A model generated the notes under the pieces. The model saw nothing but the letters and a program-made list of their open reading frames with translations, made no database searches and was not told the origin of the DNA. A stretch of 64,000 bases of DNA from Calothrix sp. PCC 7507 (lineage in GTDB: Bacteria > Cyanobacteriota > Cyanobacteriia > Cyanobacteriales > Nostocaceae): the NCBI RefSeq assembly GCF_000316575.1, contig NC_019682.1, positions 868,001-932,000 of the forward strand, read 5' to 3'. Below are positions 8,829 to 17,307 of the stretch, one piece after another. The first letter of the stretch is position 1, and each line of letters starts with the position of its first letter. The position numbers and the translations under genes are program-made.

Positions 8829-10613
8829 CTACTTTGTGACCTTGATTTCATGAATGTTCCAGAATGCGCCGCCAAGGGCAGAGAAGTTAATACCTTCAAA
8901 GCGATCGCGCACTGCAGACAAGGAATAGGCATTAACCAAATGAATCAGAGGTAAATATTCTTGAGATAGCTGCTGCGTTTGCACATAAATTTCTTTGCGT
9001 TTAGCGTCGTCTAACTCCCTTGCTGCTTTAATATAAAGTTCACCAATTTTCGCTTCCCAAGGAGATGCTTCCCAACCCTCAACTGGCTTTTGCCCTGCTT
9101 GGGGTTTCTGATTAAATAGATGTGATCCCCCTTGAGGAGACCAAAGATTAGCACTATCATTTGGTTCTAATCCAGCACCAAATCCAATCAATCCAGCATC
9201 AAAGTCTAAGGTGTTAGTAATTTTGTCTGTGTATGTATTCCATGCTAAAGGAGTGAAATCTACTTGAATACCAATTTTGCTCAAGTCCTGTTTTATCTGT
9301 GTGCCTATGGCTTCACGGATCTTATTACCAGCATTTGTGAGCAAAGTAAAGCGAACGCGATTCCCTTGAGTATCGATTAACTGATCCTGTTCGTTATATT
9401 TAAATCCTGCTTTTATTAACAGTTGCTTTGCTTTTTCTGGATTATGGTCATAGGCTTTTAAGCCGTCTTTAGGCGAAATATAATAGGGACATTGCACCGC
9501 CAGTGGTGAATCTTGGAGTTTACCCAAACCACGGTATGTATTGTTAATCATTGTTTGCCTATCAATCGCATAGGCTACTGCTTGCCGAAATTCTACAGTA
9601 TTAAACCAACGTGATTTAATAGGATCAACCAATGGCTTGCCGTCTCTTTTACCTTTATTTAAATTGAAGAATATAAAAGTTGTACTAGGACTAGATCCCC
9701 CATTATAAATTTTAAAATTCCCTTGCTTTTCTTGCACTTTGAGCAAAGAAAAATATTCTGGCGTCACCCCTACATTATCTAAACCTCCAGAACGAAATTG
9801 CAGTAAGGAAGTATCTGTTGATTCTACGATTTGCCAAACAATTCGTTCTATATAAGGCTGGGGATTCCCTTGAGCATCTTTGCGCCAGTAGTAAGGATTG
9901 CGTCGAAAAATTAAACGTTGGCTAGTGTCGTAGCGTTCTAGTTTGTAAGGACCATTAACGATTAATTGATCTGGTGGAGTATCAACACCCCACTTCGTTA
10001 GAAATAGTGGTTTTCCTTCGCTATCTTTTGTTTTTACCGATTTTTCGAGGGCATGAGCAGGTAAAATTGCATTGGCTGTAGCACTACTTAAGAAAGGGGC
10101 AAATGGTTCTGGAGTAGTGAATTCAACCCGCCGATCATCGATTTTTTTGACAGTAGGAAATTTACCTTTTTCTCCAATCCTTAGTGTGTCTCTCACGTCA
10201 GTAGGAATTGCTTCGTTGAGGTAAATATCGTTGTAACTAAATATCACATCATCTACTGTTAGTGGTTGCCCATCAGACCATTTCAAATTCTCCCGCAGAG
10301 TAAATACAATTTTTAATTTGTCATCGGAAATTTGCCATGATTCTGCTAAATTTGGCTCGATTTTACCAGTTATGGGATTTTGAGTAGTTAATCCTTCATA
10401 AGTCAACCCAAAAATGTTTGGTGACTCTTGGCTGAGAGGGTAATTAAAAGTTTTGGGATCACTGAGAATACTTTGTACTAATTGAGGTACTTGAGCGGCT
10501 GCTGTTTTGTAGTTAAGTGGGTTGCAAGCAGCAACTGTTATTGCAGTTACCAAACTAAGAATTATTAGTAGCCAAAAACGCTTAATTAAGGAAAATACAC
10601 TAGCAAATTGCAT
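8829..10613 (-). CDS. Peptide/oligopeptide ABC transporter substrate-binding lipoprotein (SBP_bac_5)
   Basis: The 594-residue protein starts with a hydrophobic signal (FWLLIILSLVTAITVAAC) ending in a lipobox with Cys at about residue 30, so it is probably a periplasmic lipoprotein. The body matches the family of DppA/OppA-like binding proteins: LAESWQISDD, WSDGQPLTVDDVIFS, AFAPFLSS-like and VEFRQAVAYAIDRQ segments. It would deliver peptides or another ligand to an ABC permease that is not encoded nearby. It lies 8 bp upstream of the repeat tract before larB, on the same strand. Confidence 0.92.
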   Translation of the reverse strand: MQFASVFSLIKRFWLLIILSLVTAITVAACNPLNYKTAAAQVPQLVQSILSDPKTFNYPLSQESPNIFGLTYEGLTTQNPITGKIEPNLAESWQISDDKLKIVFTLRENLKWSDGQPLTVDDVIFSYNDIYLNEAIPTDVRDTLRIGEKGKFPTVKKIDDRRVEFTTPEPFAPFLSSATANAILPAHALEKSVKTKDSEGKPLFLTKWGVDTPPDQLIVNGPYKLERYDTSQRLIFRRNPYYWRKDAQGNPQPYIERIVWQIVESTDTSLLQFRSGGLDNVGVTPEYFSLLKVQEKQGNFKIYNGGSSPSTTFIFFNLNKGKRDGKPLVDPIKSRWFNTVEFRQAVAYAIDRQTMINNTYRGLGKLQDSPLAVQCPYYISPKDGLKAYDHNPEKAKQLLIKAGFKYNEQDQLIDTQGNRVRFTLLTNAGNKIREAIGTQIKQDLSKIGIQVDFTPLAWNTYTDKITNTLDFDAGLIGFGAGLEPNDSANLWSPQGGSHLFNQKPQAGQKPVEGWEASPWEAKIGELYIKAARELDDAKRKEIYVQTQQLSQEYLPLIHLVNAYSLSAVRDRFEGINFSALGGAFWNIHEIKVTK

Positions 10614-10691
10614 AATTTAAATACACTAAAAGTGGAATTAATTTGATTGAGAAAGTGAGTACACCCGTAGGGGCACGGCAGTGCCCATACG

Positions 10692-10960
10692 TGTCAACTT
10701 AAGCCTTGGCGAATAGAATTCGCACGCCAGTTGCTACAACGGGGGGAACCCCCGCAAAGCACTGGCTTGGCTATACAAACGTTCGCCCTACAGCCCTTCG
10801 GGCATCCTACGGCGGGCGTTCCCGTTCGCGCAGCGTCTCCGTCAGGAGAAGGGTAGTCCGCCTCCGCGGACTAACGGAAAATTAAGGTTTTTTAACCTGC
10901 GGAGGCAGGTTTTGTCTGTGTAGCTGCGGTTTATAACCGCCGATTTCGCTTAAGTTGACA
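10692..10960. repeat. MITE-like inverted-repeat element, family A (copy 1)
   Basis: The element is bounded by TGTCAACTTAAG at 10692 and CTTAAGTTGACA ending at 10960, a perfect 12-base terminal inverted repeat. Inside are the CGAATAGAATTCGC and GGTTTATAACC palindromes and further interspersed repeats. It sits inside a GTAGGGGCACGGCA-type repeat. Related copies are at 26589-26763 and 62226-62416, and a partial copy begins at 10982. No transposase is encoded. Confidence 0.75.
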
Positions 10961-10981
10961 CCAATGTGCCGTGCCCCTACG

Positions 10982-11016
10982 TGTCAACTTAAGACCTGGC
11001 GAATAGAATTCGCGGC
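10982..11016. repeat. Partial family A element end
   Basis: TGTCAACTTAAG followed by ACCTGGCGAATAGAATTCGC matches one end of the family A element. It abuts the truncation point of the Uma2 fragment next to it. Confidence 0.65.
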
Positions 11017-11020
11017 TACT

Positions 11021-11107
11021 ATGTAATTCATAGCGCTTGCCGGAGTTTTCTGGAATCCATTCCAGAAATTCTTTAACTGTTATTGGCTTAGTTAATGCTT
11101 GAGTCAT
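11021..11107 (-). pseudogene. N-terminal fragment of a Uma2 family gene
   Basis: ATG at 11107 opens 29 codons (MTQALTKPITVKEFLEWIPE, then NSGKRYELH) that match the start of Uma2/DUF820 proteins. Homology stops exactly where the family A repeat end begins, so the gene was cut by this element and the rest is lost. The frame continues into the repeat with no family similarity. Confidence 0.75.
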
Positions 11108-11129
11108 GGCTAAATTCCTCAAAGGCAAA

Positions 11130-11615
11130 TTAATCAGCAGCTATCAATAAAACCACAGCGTAAGCACATATACCTTCCTCTCTGCCAACAGGGCCTAGTT
11201 TTTCATTGGTAGTGGCTTTGATGCCAATTTGATTGGGTTGTAATTTTAAAACAGTGGCTAGCTGATCGCGCATCTTGTCAATATGGGGTTTCAATTTGGG
11301 ACGTTCTGCTACCACCACAGAGTCAATATTTCCGATTTGCCAGCCGCGATCGCTAACTAGCTGATTTACTTGAGTTAACAGCACCAAACTATCCGCCCCT
11401 GCCCATTGGGGATCGCTAGGGGGAAAGTAATGACCAATATCCCCCAGGGATAATGCCCCCAACATGGCATCCATAATGGCGTGTGTCAGTACGTCAGCGT
11501 CACTATGCCCTAATAAACCTAGTTCGTGGGGAATTTTCACTCCTCCTAGAATTAAAGGGCGATCGCTCACTAGTTGGTGTATGTCGTAGCCGTTACCAAT
11601 ACGAATTTTAGTCAT
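11130..11615 (-). CDS. ispF: 2-C-methyl-D-erythritol 2,4-cyclodiphosphate synthase
   Basis: IspF converts CDP-methylerythritol 2-phosphate to the cyclodiphosphate in the MEP isoprenoid pathway, which feeds carotenoids, phytol and quinones. The 161 residues contain GYDIHQL (metal ligands Asp and His near residues 10-12), [18 protein letters not shown] with the third His ligand, and [17 protein letters not shown] near the end, all diagnostic. It follows trmD on the same strand with 44 bp between, so the two may be cotranscribed. Confidence 0.97.
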   Translation of the reverse strand: MTKIRIGNGYDIHQLVSDRPLILGGVKIPHELGLLGHSDADVLTHAIMDAMLGALSLGDIGHYFPPSDPQWAGADSLVLLTQVNQLVSDRGWQIGNIDSVVVAERPKLKPHIDKMRDQLATVLKLQPNQIGIKATTNEKLGPVGREEGICAYAVVLLIAAD

Positions 11616-11632
11616 TTGTCATTAAAAAAGGG

Positions 11633-11660
11633 AATAGGCAATAGGCAATAGGCAATAGGT
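11633..11660. repeat. Heptanucleotide tandem repeat (AATAGGC)
   Basis: About four units of AATAGGC lie between trmD and ispF. Confidence 0.8.
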
Positions 11661-12385
11661 TATTCTCCCTCATCTCCCTGCCCCCTGCCCCCTGCCTCCT
11701 GCCCCTCTTCCCATTTTTCCAGGAGATCGGGACGGCGATCGCCTGTTCTTTGAATTTGCTGTTCGTAACGCCAGCGGGCAATTGCCGCATGATTGCCAGA
11801 GAGCAAAACATCAGGAACCTTCCAGCCGCGAAAATTGGCGGGACGAGTATATTGGGGATAGTCCAGTAACCCCTCCTCAAAACTTTCTGCAGTCAGAGAC
11901 TCCTGTTTGGCTACAGTTCCTGGTATGAGCCTAACTACGCCATTAATCAGCGCCATAGCTGGAATTTCTCCGCCAGTCAGAATAAAATCGCCTAAGGACA
12001 CTTCACGAGTAACTAAATTTAACACCCGCTCATCTACTCCCTCATAATGTCCACAGATCACTACTAGCTGATCGTAATTGGTGACTAACTCTCTTAATAG
12101 AGGCTGATTGATGGTTTGACCTTGAGGACTCATCAAAATGATCTCTCTGCGAGGTAAAGTCGGCAGTGATTCCACAGCAGTAAAGATGGGTTCTGGCTTC
12201 ATCAGCATCCCTACCCCACCGCCATAGGGTTCATCATCAACTTTCCGGTGCTTATCAGTGGTAAAGTCTCTGGGATTAACCAAATGTACTTGAGCAATCT
12301 GTTTGGCTAAGGCTTTGCCCAGCAGCCCAGAACTCAAAACGGAGGTGAAACAGTCAGGAAAAAGTGTAACTATATCAAAGCGCAC
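11660..12385 (-). CDS. trmD: tRNA (guanine-N1)-methyltransferase
   Basis: TrmD methylates G37 of tRNAs with S-adenosylmethionine. The 241-residue protein starts MRFDIVTLFPDCF, and shows DDEPYGGGVGMLMKPEP, CGHYEGVDERV and SLGDFILTGGE, the trefoil-knot SAM site and catalytic motifs. The last 15 or so residues (EEGQEAGGRGQGDEGE) are low complexity and encoded by a pyrimidine-rich repeat, so the native C-terminus was probably replaced or extended. Upstream of ispF on the same strand. Confidence 0.96.
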   Translation of the reverse strand: MRFDIVTLFPDCFTSVLSSGLLGKALAKQIAQVHLVNPRDFTTDKHRKVDDEPYGGGVGMLMKPEPIFTAVESLPTLPRREIILMSPQGQTINQPLLRELVTNYDQLVVICGHYEGVDERVLNLVTREVSLGDFILTGGEIPAMALINGVVRLIPGTVAKQESLTAESFEEGLLDYPQYTRPANFRGWKVPDVLLSGNHAAIARWRYEQQIQRTGDRRPDLLEKWEEGQEAGGRGQGDEGE

Positions 12386-13223
12386 AGTTATTCGTATTCA
12401 AGAACACTAATCTAAAGAATGAATGTCTAGCCAAGACAATAAGCCAATGTTGGGTCAAACTAGAGATGAAATTCGTCAATAGTATCTAAAAGTAACAGAA
12501 AACTTAGATTCTTATGGGATCAAAAGTTTTTCTAATTACTTAATTTATGTTTAAATATTGTCACAACTCCATTTAAATTAATAATCTGACCAAGTTAACA
12601 ACTTCCAGGATGCATCTAGCCTGCCTCAGCACAAAGCGTGTCCAGACCCGCTCGCCCCGCCCTAGGGCGCAGCCTAGCTCCCAACTCCAGAAAGCAATTC
12701 CAGCCCACCAAGCACTATTTTGTCAGTCTGGAATAAAGTGGACAGGTGAAAAACAAGGCGTTGACTTTGAAGATAACGACGGACACATAATAACTGAGGT
12801 TCTGTGTGGATCAAGCGAGAAGTTGGAGCAGTTGCAAGACAGCGCTGTCAAGAGAAGTCGGAATAGCTGCTGCTGATCTAAACTTTTTCTATCAGAGACG
12901 CTGCAGGAATGGGGAGGTTTTCCCAAACCAGACGACTGCTTTTCTTAAAGGACTTCTGCCGATACCAACTTCAAAAAAGTGTCCTCCCTCAAGATGCAAA
13001 GCACGAAAATATTCAGGTTACTGAACCTTGTTGAATTCACACGCCATTCGCCACAAGCCGGAGAACCCCTCCGGGTTCGGCAGTCCACTCGGTGGCAAAG
13101 CCCTTACGGGTTCAGCAGTCCCTCTACTTGGGGAACCCCCAAGATCGGTCTGCTTCACCGCACGTGTGGCTGCACTCACCGTCCAAGGCGATGGCTCCTG
13201 AAGTTGTTGACAGGAGAAACACA
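12386..13223. other. Intergenic region upstream of cphB
   Basis: About 840 bp without a convincing intact gene. 12423-12554 is a possible decayed short frame. 13046-13165 holds mosaic repeats of the CCGGAGAACCCCTCCGGGTT kind. The remainder presumably carries the trmD and cphB promoters. No structured RNA was recognised. Confidence 0.5.
12423..12554 (+). pseudogene. Possible short decayed frame with an internal TAG
   Basis: A frame beginning MSSQDNKPMLGQTRDEIRQ is stopped by TAG at 12480 and continues in frame for 23 more codons to TAA. The continuity suggests a CAG-to-TAG change in a small gene, but no family is recognised, so chance is not excluded. Confidence 0.25.
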
Positions 13224-14087
13224 ATGCCGCAATTAGAAGCTAAATCGCTGGAAATGAGGACACCCCAAGCAACTAAAACCGCCGTTCTGGTTATCGGAGG
13301 CGCAGAAGATAAAGTTCATGGACGCGATATCCTCAGAACTTTTTTTGGTCGTGCTGGTGCTAGTAAGGCCTATATTACAATTATTCCATCAGCCTCCCGC
13401 GAGCCAGCCATCATTGGTGGTCGGTACATCCGCATTTTTGAAGAAATGGGTGCTAACAAGGTTGAGATTTTAGATATTCGCGAACGGGAACAGTGCGAAG
13501 CCTCCCAGATTAAAGCATCCTTAGAAGCCTGTACTGGGGTATTTTTGACAGGAGGAGATCAATTGCGCCTCTGTGGTGTATTGTCAGATACACCAGCGAT
13601 GGAAATTATTCGCCAGCGAGTCAGATCAGGGCAGCTTACTTTAGCCGGCACTAGTGCAGGAGCAGCAGTCATGGGGCATCATATGATTGCCGGCGGTGGT
13701 AGTGGTGAAACACCAAATCGCTCCCTAGTAGATATGGCAACAGGTTTGGGATTTATTCCCGAAGTGATTGTAGACCAACATTTTCACAACCGTAATCGCA
13801 TGGGGCGATTAATTAGTGCGATCGCCGCCCATCCTGATCGGATCGGGATTGGTATTGATGAAGATACCTGTGCCGTATTTGAAAGGGATGGCTGGTTACA
13901 AGTTATGGGCAAAGGCAGCGTGACAATTGTTGATCCCACTGAAGTCACACACACAAACGAACCCCATGTAGGTGCAAATGAGCCTCTAACCATACATAAT
14001 GTACGTTTGCACATCCTCAGCTACGGCGATCGCTTCCACCTGTATCAGCGAACCGTCCTACCCGCTGTACACCGCATCTCCAGCTGA
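13224..14087 (+). CDS. cphB: Cyanophycinase
   Basis: CphB is an exopeptidase of the S51 serine peptidase type that degrades cyanophycin to beta-Asp-Arg dipeptides. I start at MPQLEAKSLEMR, preceded by AGGAG eight bases upstream; the open frame extends further but only into repeat sequence. The 287 residues include VLVIGGAEDK near the start, the nucleophile motif GTSAGAAV with Ser at about 144, FLTGGDQLRL, and DQHFHNRNRMGRL. It precedes cphA by 172 bp on the same strand, the standard cphBA order, so synthesis and breakdown of the nitrogen reserve are encoded together. Confidence 0.96.
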   Translation: MPQLEAKSLEMRTPQATKTAVLVIGGAEDKVHGRDILRTFFGRAGASKAYITIIPSASREPAIIGGRYIRIFEEMGANKVEILDIREREQCEASQIKASLEACTGVFLTGGDQLRLCGVLSDTPAMEIIRQRVRSGQLTLAGTSAGAAVMGHHMIAGGGSGETPNRSLVDMATGLGFIPEVIVDQHFHNRNRMGRLISAIAAHPDRIGIGIDEDTCAVFERDGWLQVMGKGSVTIVDPTEVTHTNEPHVGANEPLTIHNVRLHILSYGDRFHLYQRTVLPAVHRISS

Positions 14088-14096
14088 CGGAATCGA

Positions 14097-14110
14097 GTAT
14101 CTGAGGTTAC
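14097..14110 (+). promoter_or_regulatory. NtcA-like binding site between cphB and cphA
   Basis: GTATCTGAGGTTAC is an exact GTA-N8-TAC match, 150 bp before the cphA start. A TATTTC hexamer lies about 20 bp downstream as a weak -10. NtcA is the cyanobacterial nitrogen regulator and cyanophycin genes are known targets; the site here is inferred from motif and place. Confidence 0.45.
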
Positions 14111-14259
14111 ACTGACATTGATGGCATGTTTATTTCTTGCTGTAAAAAAATCATAGGAATACCATGTAAAAAGAAAAAACTGTTTGTGATGAACAGTTTA
14201 GCGGTCAATTCCAGTAAGAAACTAGAATTTTGGTTCCGAATCTCCATCTACCTATTCCC

Positions 14260-16965
14260 ATGAGAATCCTCAAGATCCAGACCTTACGCGGCCCAAACTA
14301 CTGGAGCATTCGACGCCACAAGCTGATCGTCATGCGCCTCGATTTAGAAACCCTTGCCGAGACGCCCTCGAATGAAATCCCTGGCTTTTATGAAGGATTA
14401 GTTGAGGCACTGCCAAGTCTGGAGGGCCACTATTGCTCCCCTGGCTGTCATGGTGGTTTTTTGATGCGAGTGCGAGAAGGCACCATGATGGGCCATATCG
14501 TGGAACATGTAGCCCTAGAACTACAGGAATTAGCCGGAATGCACGTCGGCTTTGGTCGCACCCGCGAAACCGCCACACCTGGAGTTTACCAGGTAGTGCT
14601 TGAATATCTAAATGAAGAAGCAGGGCGCTACGCCGGACGCGCCGCAGTGCGGCTGTGCCAAAGCATTGTCGATCGCGGACGTTATCCTAAAGCAGAGCTA
14701 GATCAAGACATCCAAGACCTCAAAGACTTCTGGCGCGATGCTTCCTTAGGCCCTTCCACCGAAGCAATTGTCAAAGAAGCCGAAAAAAGAGGTATCCCCT
14801 GGATGCAGCTTGGGGCGCGCTTTTTGATTCAGTTGGGCTACGGCGTCAACCAGAAGCGGATGCAAGCCACGATGACCGACAAAACCGGCATCCTAGGAGT
14901 AGAACTAGCTTGCGACAAAGAAGCCACTAAACGCATCCTCGCCGCCGCTGGAGTGCCAGTGCCCAGAGGTACGGTAATTAACTTCTTAGACGATTTAGAA
15001 GAAGCGATTGAGTATGTTGGTGGCTATCCCATCGTGATCAAGCCTTTAGATGGCAATCATGGACGTGGGATCACCATTGATATTAGAACCTGGGAAGAAG
15101 CTGAAGCTGGCTATGAAGCAGCCAGACAAGTTTCTCGGGCAATTATTGTCGAGCGCTATTATGTCGGGCGAGATCATAGAGTCCTGGTAGTAGATGGCAA
15201 GGTAGTCGCAGTCGCCGAACGTGTGCCAGCTCACGTAGTGGGCAATGGTAGATCCAGCATTGCCGAACTGATTGAGGAAACAAACCTTGACCCCAATCGT
15301 GGCGAAGGACATGATAATATCCTCACCAAGATTGAGCTAGACCGGACTAGCTACCAGCTATTGGAAAGACAAGGCTACACCCTCAACAGCGTGCCACCTA
15401 AAGGCACAATTTGTTATTTACGAGCCACAGCCAACTTAAGTACAGGCGGTAGTGCTGTAGACCGTACCGACGAAATCCACCCAGAAACCTTGTGGTTGGC
15501 GCAAAGGGTAGTCAAAATTATCGGTTTGGATATCGCCGGACTGGATATTGTGACTTCGGATATTAGCCGCCCCTTACGGGAGGTAGATGGTGTAATTGTC
15601 GAAGTTAACGCTGCTCCCGGTTTCCGGATGCACGTCGCCCCCAGCCTGGGTATACCCCGCAATGTCGCTGGCGCAGTGATGGATATGTTGTTTCCTAACG
15701 AACAATCCAGCACTATTCCCATCCTGAGTATCACGGGTACTAATGGTAAAACTACTACAACTCGACTGCTAGCACATATTTACAAGCAAACAGGGAAAGT
15801 AGTAGGTTATACAACCACAGATGGAACTTACATCGGTGATTACTTAGTGGAAGCAGGAGATAATACAGGACCCCAAAGCGCTCATGTAATCCTACAAGAC
15901 CCGACTGTAGAAGTAGCAGTACTAGAAACAGCCCGTGGTGGGATTCTCCGCTCTGGACTAGGTTTTGAAGCTACAAATGTTGGTGTAGTATTAAATGTTG
16001 CCGCTGACCACTTAGGAATCGGCGATATAGATACCATAGAACAGTTAGCTGATCTTAAAAGTGTAGTTGCAGAAGCTGTACTTCCTGATGGTTATGCGGT
16101 GCTGAACGCCGACGATCGCCGAGTCGCCGCCATGTCAGAAAAAACTAAAGCTAATGTCGCCTACTTCACCATGAACCCAGACTCGGAATTAGTGCGAAAG
16201 CACATCCAAAAAGGGGGAGTAGCAGCAGTATATGAAAATGGCTATCTATCAATTGTTAAAGGTGATTGGACACACCGGATTGAAAGGGCAGAACAGATAC
16301 CTTTGACAATGGGTGGACGTGCGCCATTTATGATTGCTAACGCTTTAGCCGCGAGTTTGGCTGCTTTTGTGCAAAATGTCACAATTGAGCAGATTCGCTC
16401 TGGCTTAAGAACCTTTCGGGCTTCAGTTAGTCAAACGCCGGGACGGATGAACCTATTCAATTTAGGTAAGCACCATGCTTTGATAGACTATGCTCACAAC
16501 CCAGCCAGTTACGAAGCCTTGGGTGCGTTTGTTCGCAACTGGACTACAGGACAAAGGATTGGCGTAGTCGGGGGCCCAGGCGATCGCCGTGACGAAGATT
16601 TTGTCACCTTGGGCAAACTAGCAGCGGAAATATTTGACTATATTATCGTTAAAGAAGATGATGACACTCGCGGACGACCACGGGGATCAGCCTCAGAATT
16701 GATTACTAAAGGCATTACCCAAGTAAAGCCCAATGCCCGTTTTGAATCAATACTGGATGAAGCCCAAGCAATTAATAAAGGCTTGGATATGGCTCCTGAT
16801 AAGAGTTTGGTGGTAATTTTGCCAGAAAGCGTCAGCCGCGCCATTAAATTAATTAGGGAGCGTGGTGTAGTTAAAGAGGAAATACAACAACAAAATACAT
16901 CCACGACGATTGTAGACACTCAAAATGGGGTGACTCCTTCTTCCGTGTTTAATAAGCTGTTTTAG
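14260..16965 (+). CDS. cphA: Cyanophycin synthetase
   Basis: CphA polymerises Asp and Arg into cyanophycin, using ATP for each residue added. The 901-residue protein, starting MRILKIQTLRGPNYWSIRR, has the N-terminal domain, an ATP-grasp domain (around 220-480, with GGYPIVIKPLDGNHGRGI and EVNAAPGFRMH) that adds Asp, and a Mur-ligase-like domain with P-loop GTNGKTTTTR near residue 492 that adds Arg. DYAHNPASYEALGAF and DRRDEDF are typical of the last part. A TTG 30 bp upstream is in frame, but the ATG matches the conserved family start. Downstream of cphB; may have its own promoter with an NtcA-like site. Confidence 0.98.
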   Translation: MRILKIQTLRGPNYWSIRRHKLIVMRLDLETLAETPSNEIPGFYEGLVEALPSLEGHYCSPGCHGGFLMRVREGTMMGHIVEHVALELQELAGMHVGFGRTRETATPGVYQVVLEYLNEEAGRYAGRAAVRLCQSIVDRGRYPKAELDQDIQDLKDFWRDASLGPSTEAIVKEAEKRGIPWMQLGARFLIQLGYGVNQKRMQATMTDKTGILGVELACDKEATKRILAAAGVPVPRGTVINFLDDLEEAIEYVGGYPIVIKPLDGNHGRGITIDIRTWEEAEAGYEAARQVSRAIIVERYYVGRDHRVLVVDGKVVAVAERVPAHVVGNGRSSIAELIEETNLDPNRGEGHDNILTKIELDRTSYQLLERQGYTLNSVPPKGTICYLRATANLSTGGSAVDRTDEIHPETLWLAQRVVKIIGLDIAGLDIVTSDISRPLREVDGVIVEVNAAPGFRMHVAPSLGIPRNVAGAVMDMLFPNEQSSTIPILSITGTNGKTTTTRLLAHIYKQTGKVVGYTTTDGTYIGDYLVEAGDNTGPQSAHVILQDPTVEVAVLETARGGILRSGLGFEATNVGVVLNVAADHLGIGDIDTIEQLADLKSVVAEAVLPDGYAVLNADDRRVAAMSEKTKANVAYFTMNPDSELVRKHIQKGGVAAVYENGYLSIVKGDWTHRIERAEQIPLTMGGRAPFMIANALAASLAAFVQNVTIEQIRSGLRTFRASVSQTPGRMNLFNLGKHHALIDYAHNPASYEALGAFVRNWTTGQRIGVVGGPGDRRDEDFVTLGKLAAEIFDYIIVKEDDDTRGRPRGSASELITKGITQVKPNARFESILDEAQAINKGLDMAPDKSLVVILPESVSRAIKLIRERGVVKEEIQQQNTSTTIVDTQNGVTPSSVFNKLF

Positions 16966-17036
16966 CCAGTCTGCAGCGACAATACAAGACTCCTGCTTTG
17001 CTGCAAATTTTAAATTCCCCTAAAGAAAGTTGAATA

Positions 17037-17210
17037 TTATTTTTCCTGTTCTGGACTGTCGTCTTCACTGGGCTTTTTCAGTTCCTCCTGAAAACCTCGT
17101 AGAGTTTTACCCAGTGCATTACCCAGTTCGGGAATCTTTTTAGGGCCGAAAATGAGAATAGCGACTATGGCAATAACAGCAACTTCTGGCCACCCTAGTC
17201 CAAATAACAT
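17037..17210 (-). CDS. tatA: Sec-independent translocase protein TatA/E/Hcf106
   Basis: TatA-type proteins form the conducting part of the twin-arginine translocase in the plasma or thylakoid membrane. The 57-residue protein begins MLFGLGWPEVAVIAIVAILI, a short membrane helix, then the hinge FGPKKIPELGNALGKTLRGF and an acidic amphipathic tail. I start at the second Met because AGAGGAAG lies about 9 bases before it; the earlier in-frame ATG lies in a hairpin arm. The gene stands alone without tatC. Confidence 0.92.
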   Translation of the reverse strand: MLFGLGWPEVAVIAIVAILIFGPKKIPELGNALGKTLRGFQEELKKPSEDDSPEQEK

Positions 17211-17225
17211 ACACACTTCCTCTGA

Positions 17226-17259
17226 GAGCATCCTTAATTATAGTTAATTAAGGATGCTC
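17226..17259. promoter_or_regulatory. Perfect 15-bp inverted repeat at the tatA start
   Basis: GAGCATCCTTAATTA (17226-17240) and its exact complement (17245-17259) flank a 4-base loop TAGT. There is no T-run, so it is not a classical terminator. It lies just upstream of the tatA ribosome binding site and could be an operator or a 5' UTR hairpin. Confidence 0.5.
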
Positions 17260-17307
17260 ACTGCTAATTTATGGACTACAGTGACGCGATCGCAATTAAA
17301 TCAGTCA

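Noticed and set aside
12610-12876. An 88-codon plus-strand frame upstream of cphB.
   Set aside because: Composition is not protein-like, there is no SD, and overlapping frames of similar length exist on the other strand.
13092-13223. A longer N-terminus for cphB.
   Set aside because: The extra 44 codons translate mosaic repeats; a good SD precedes the ATG at 13224.
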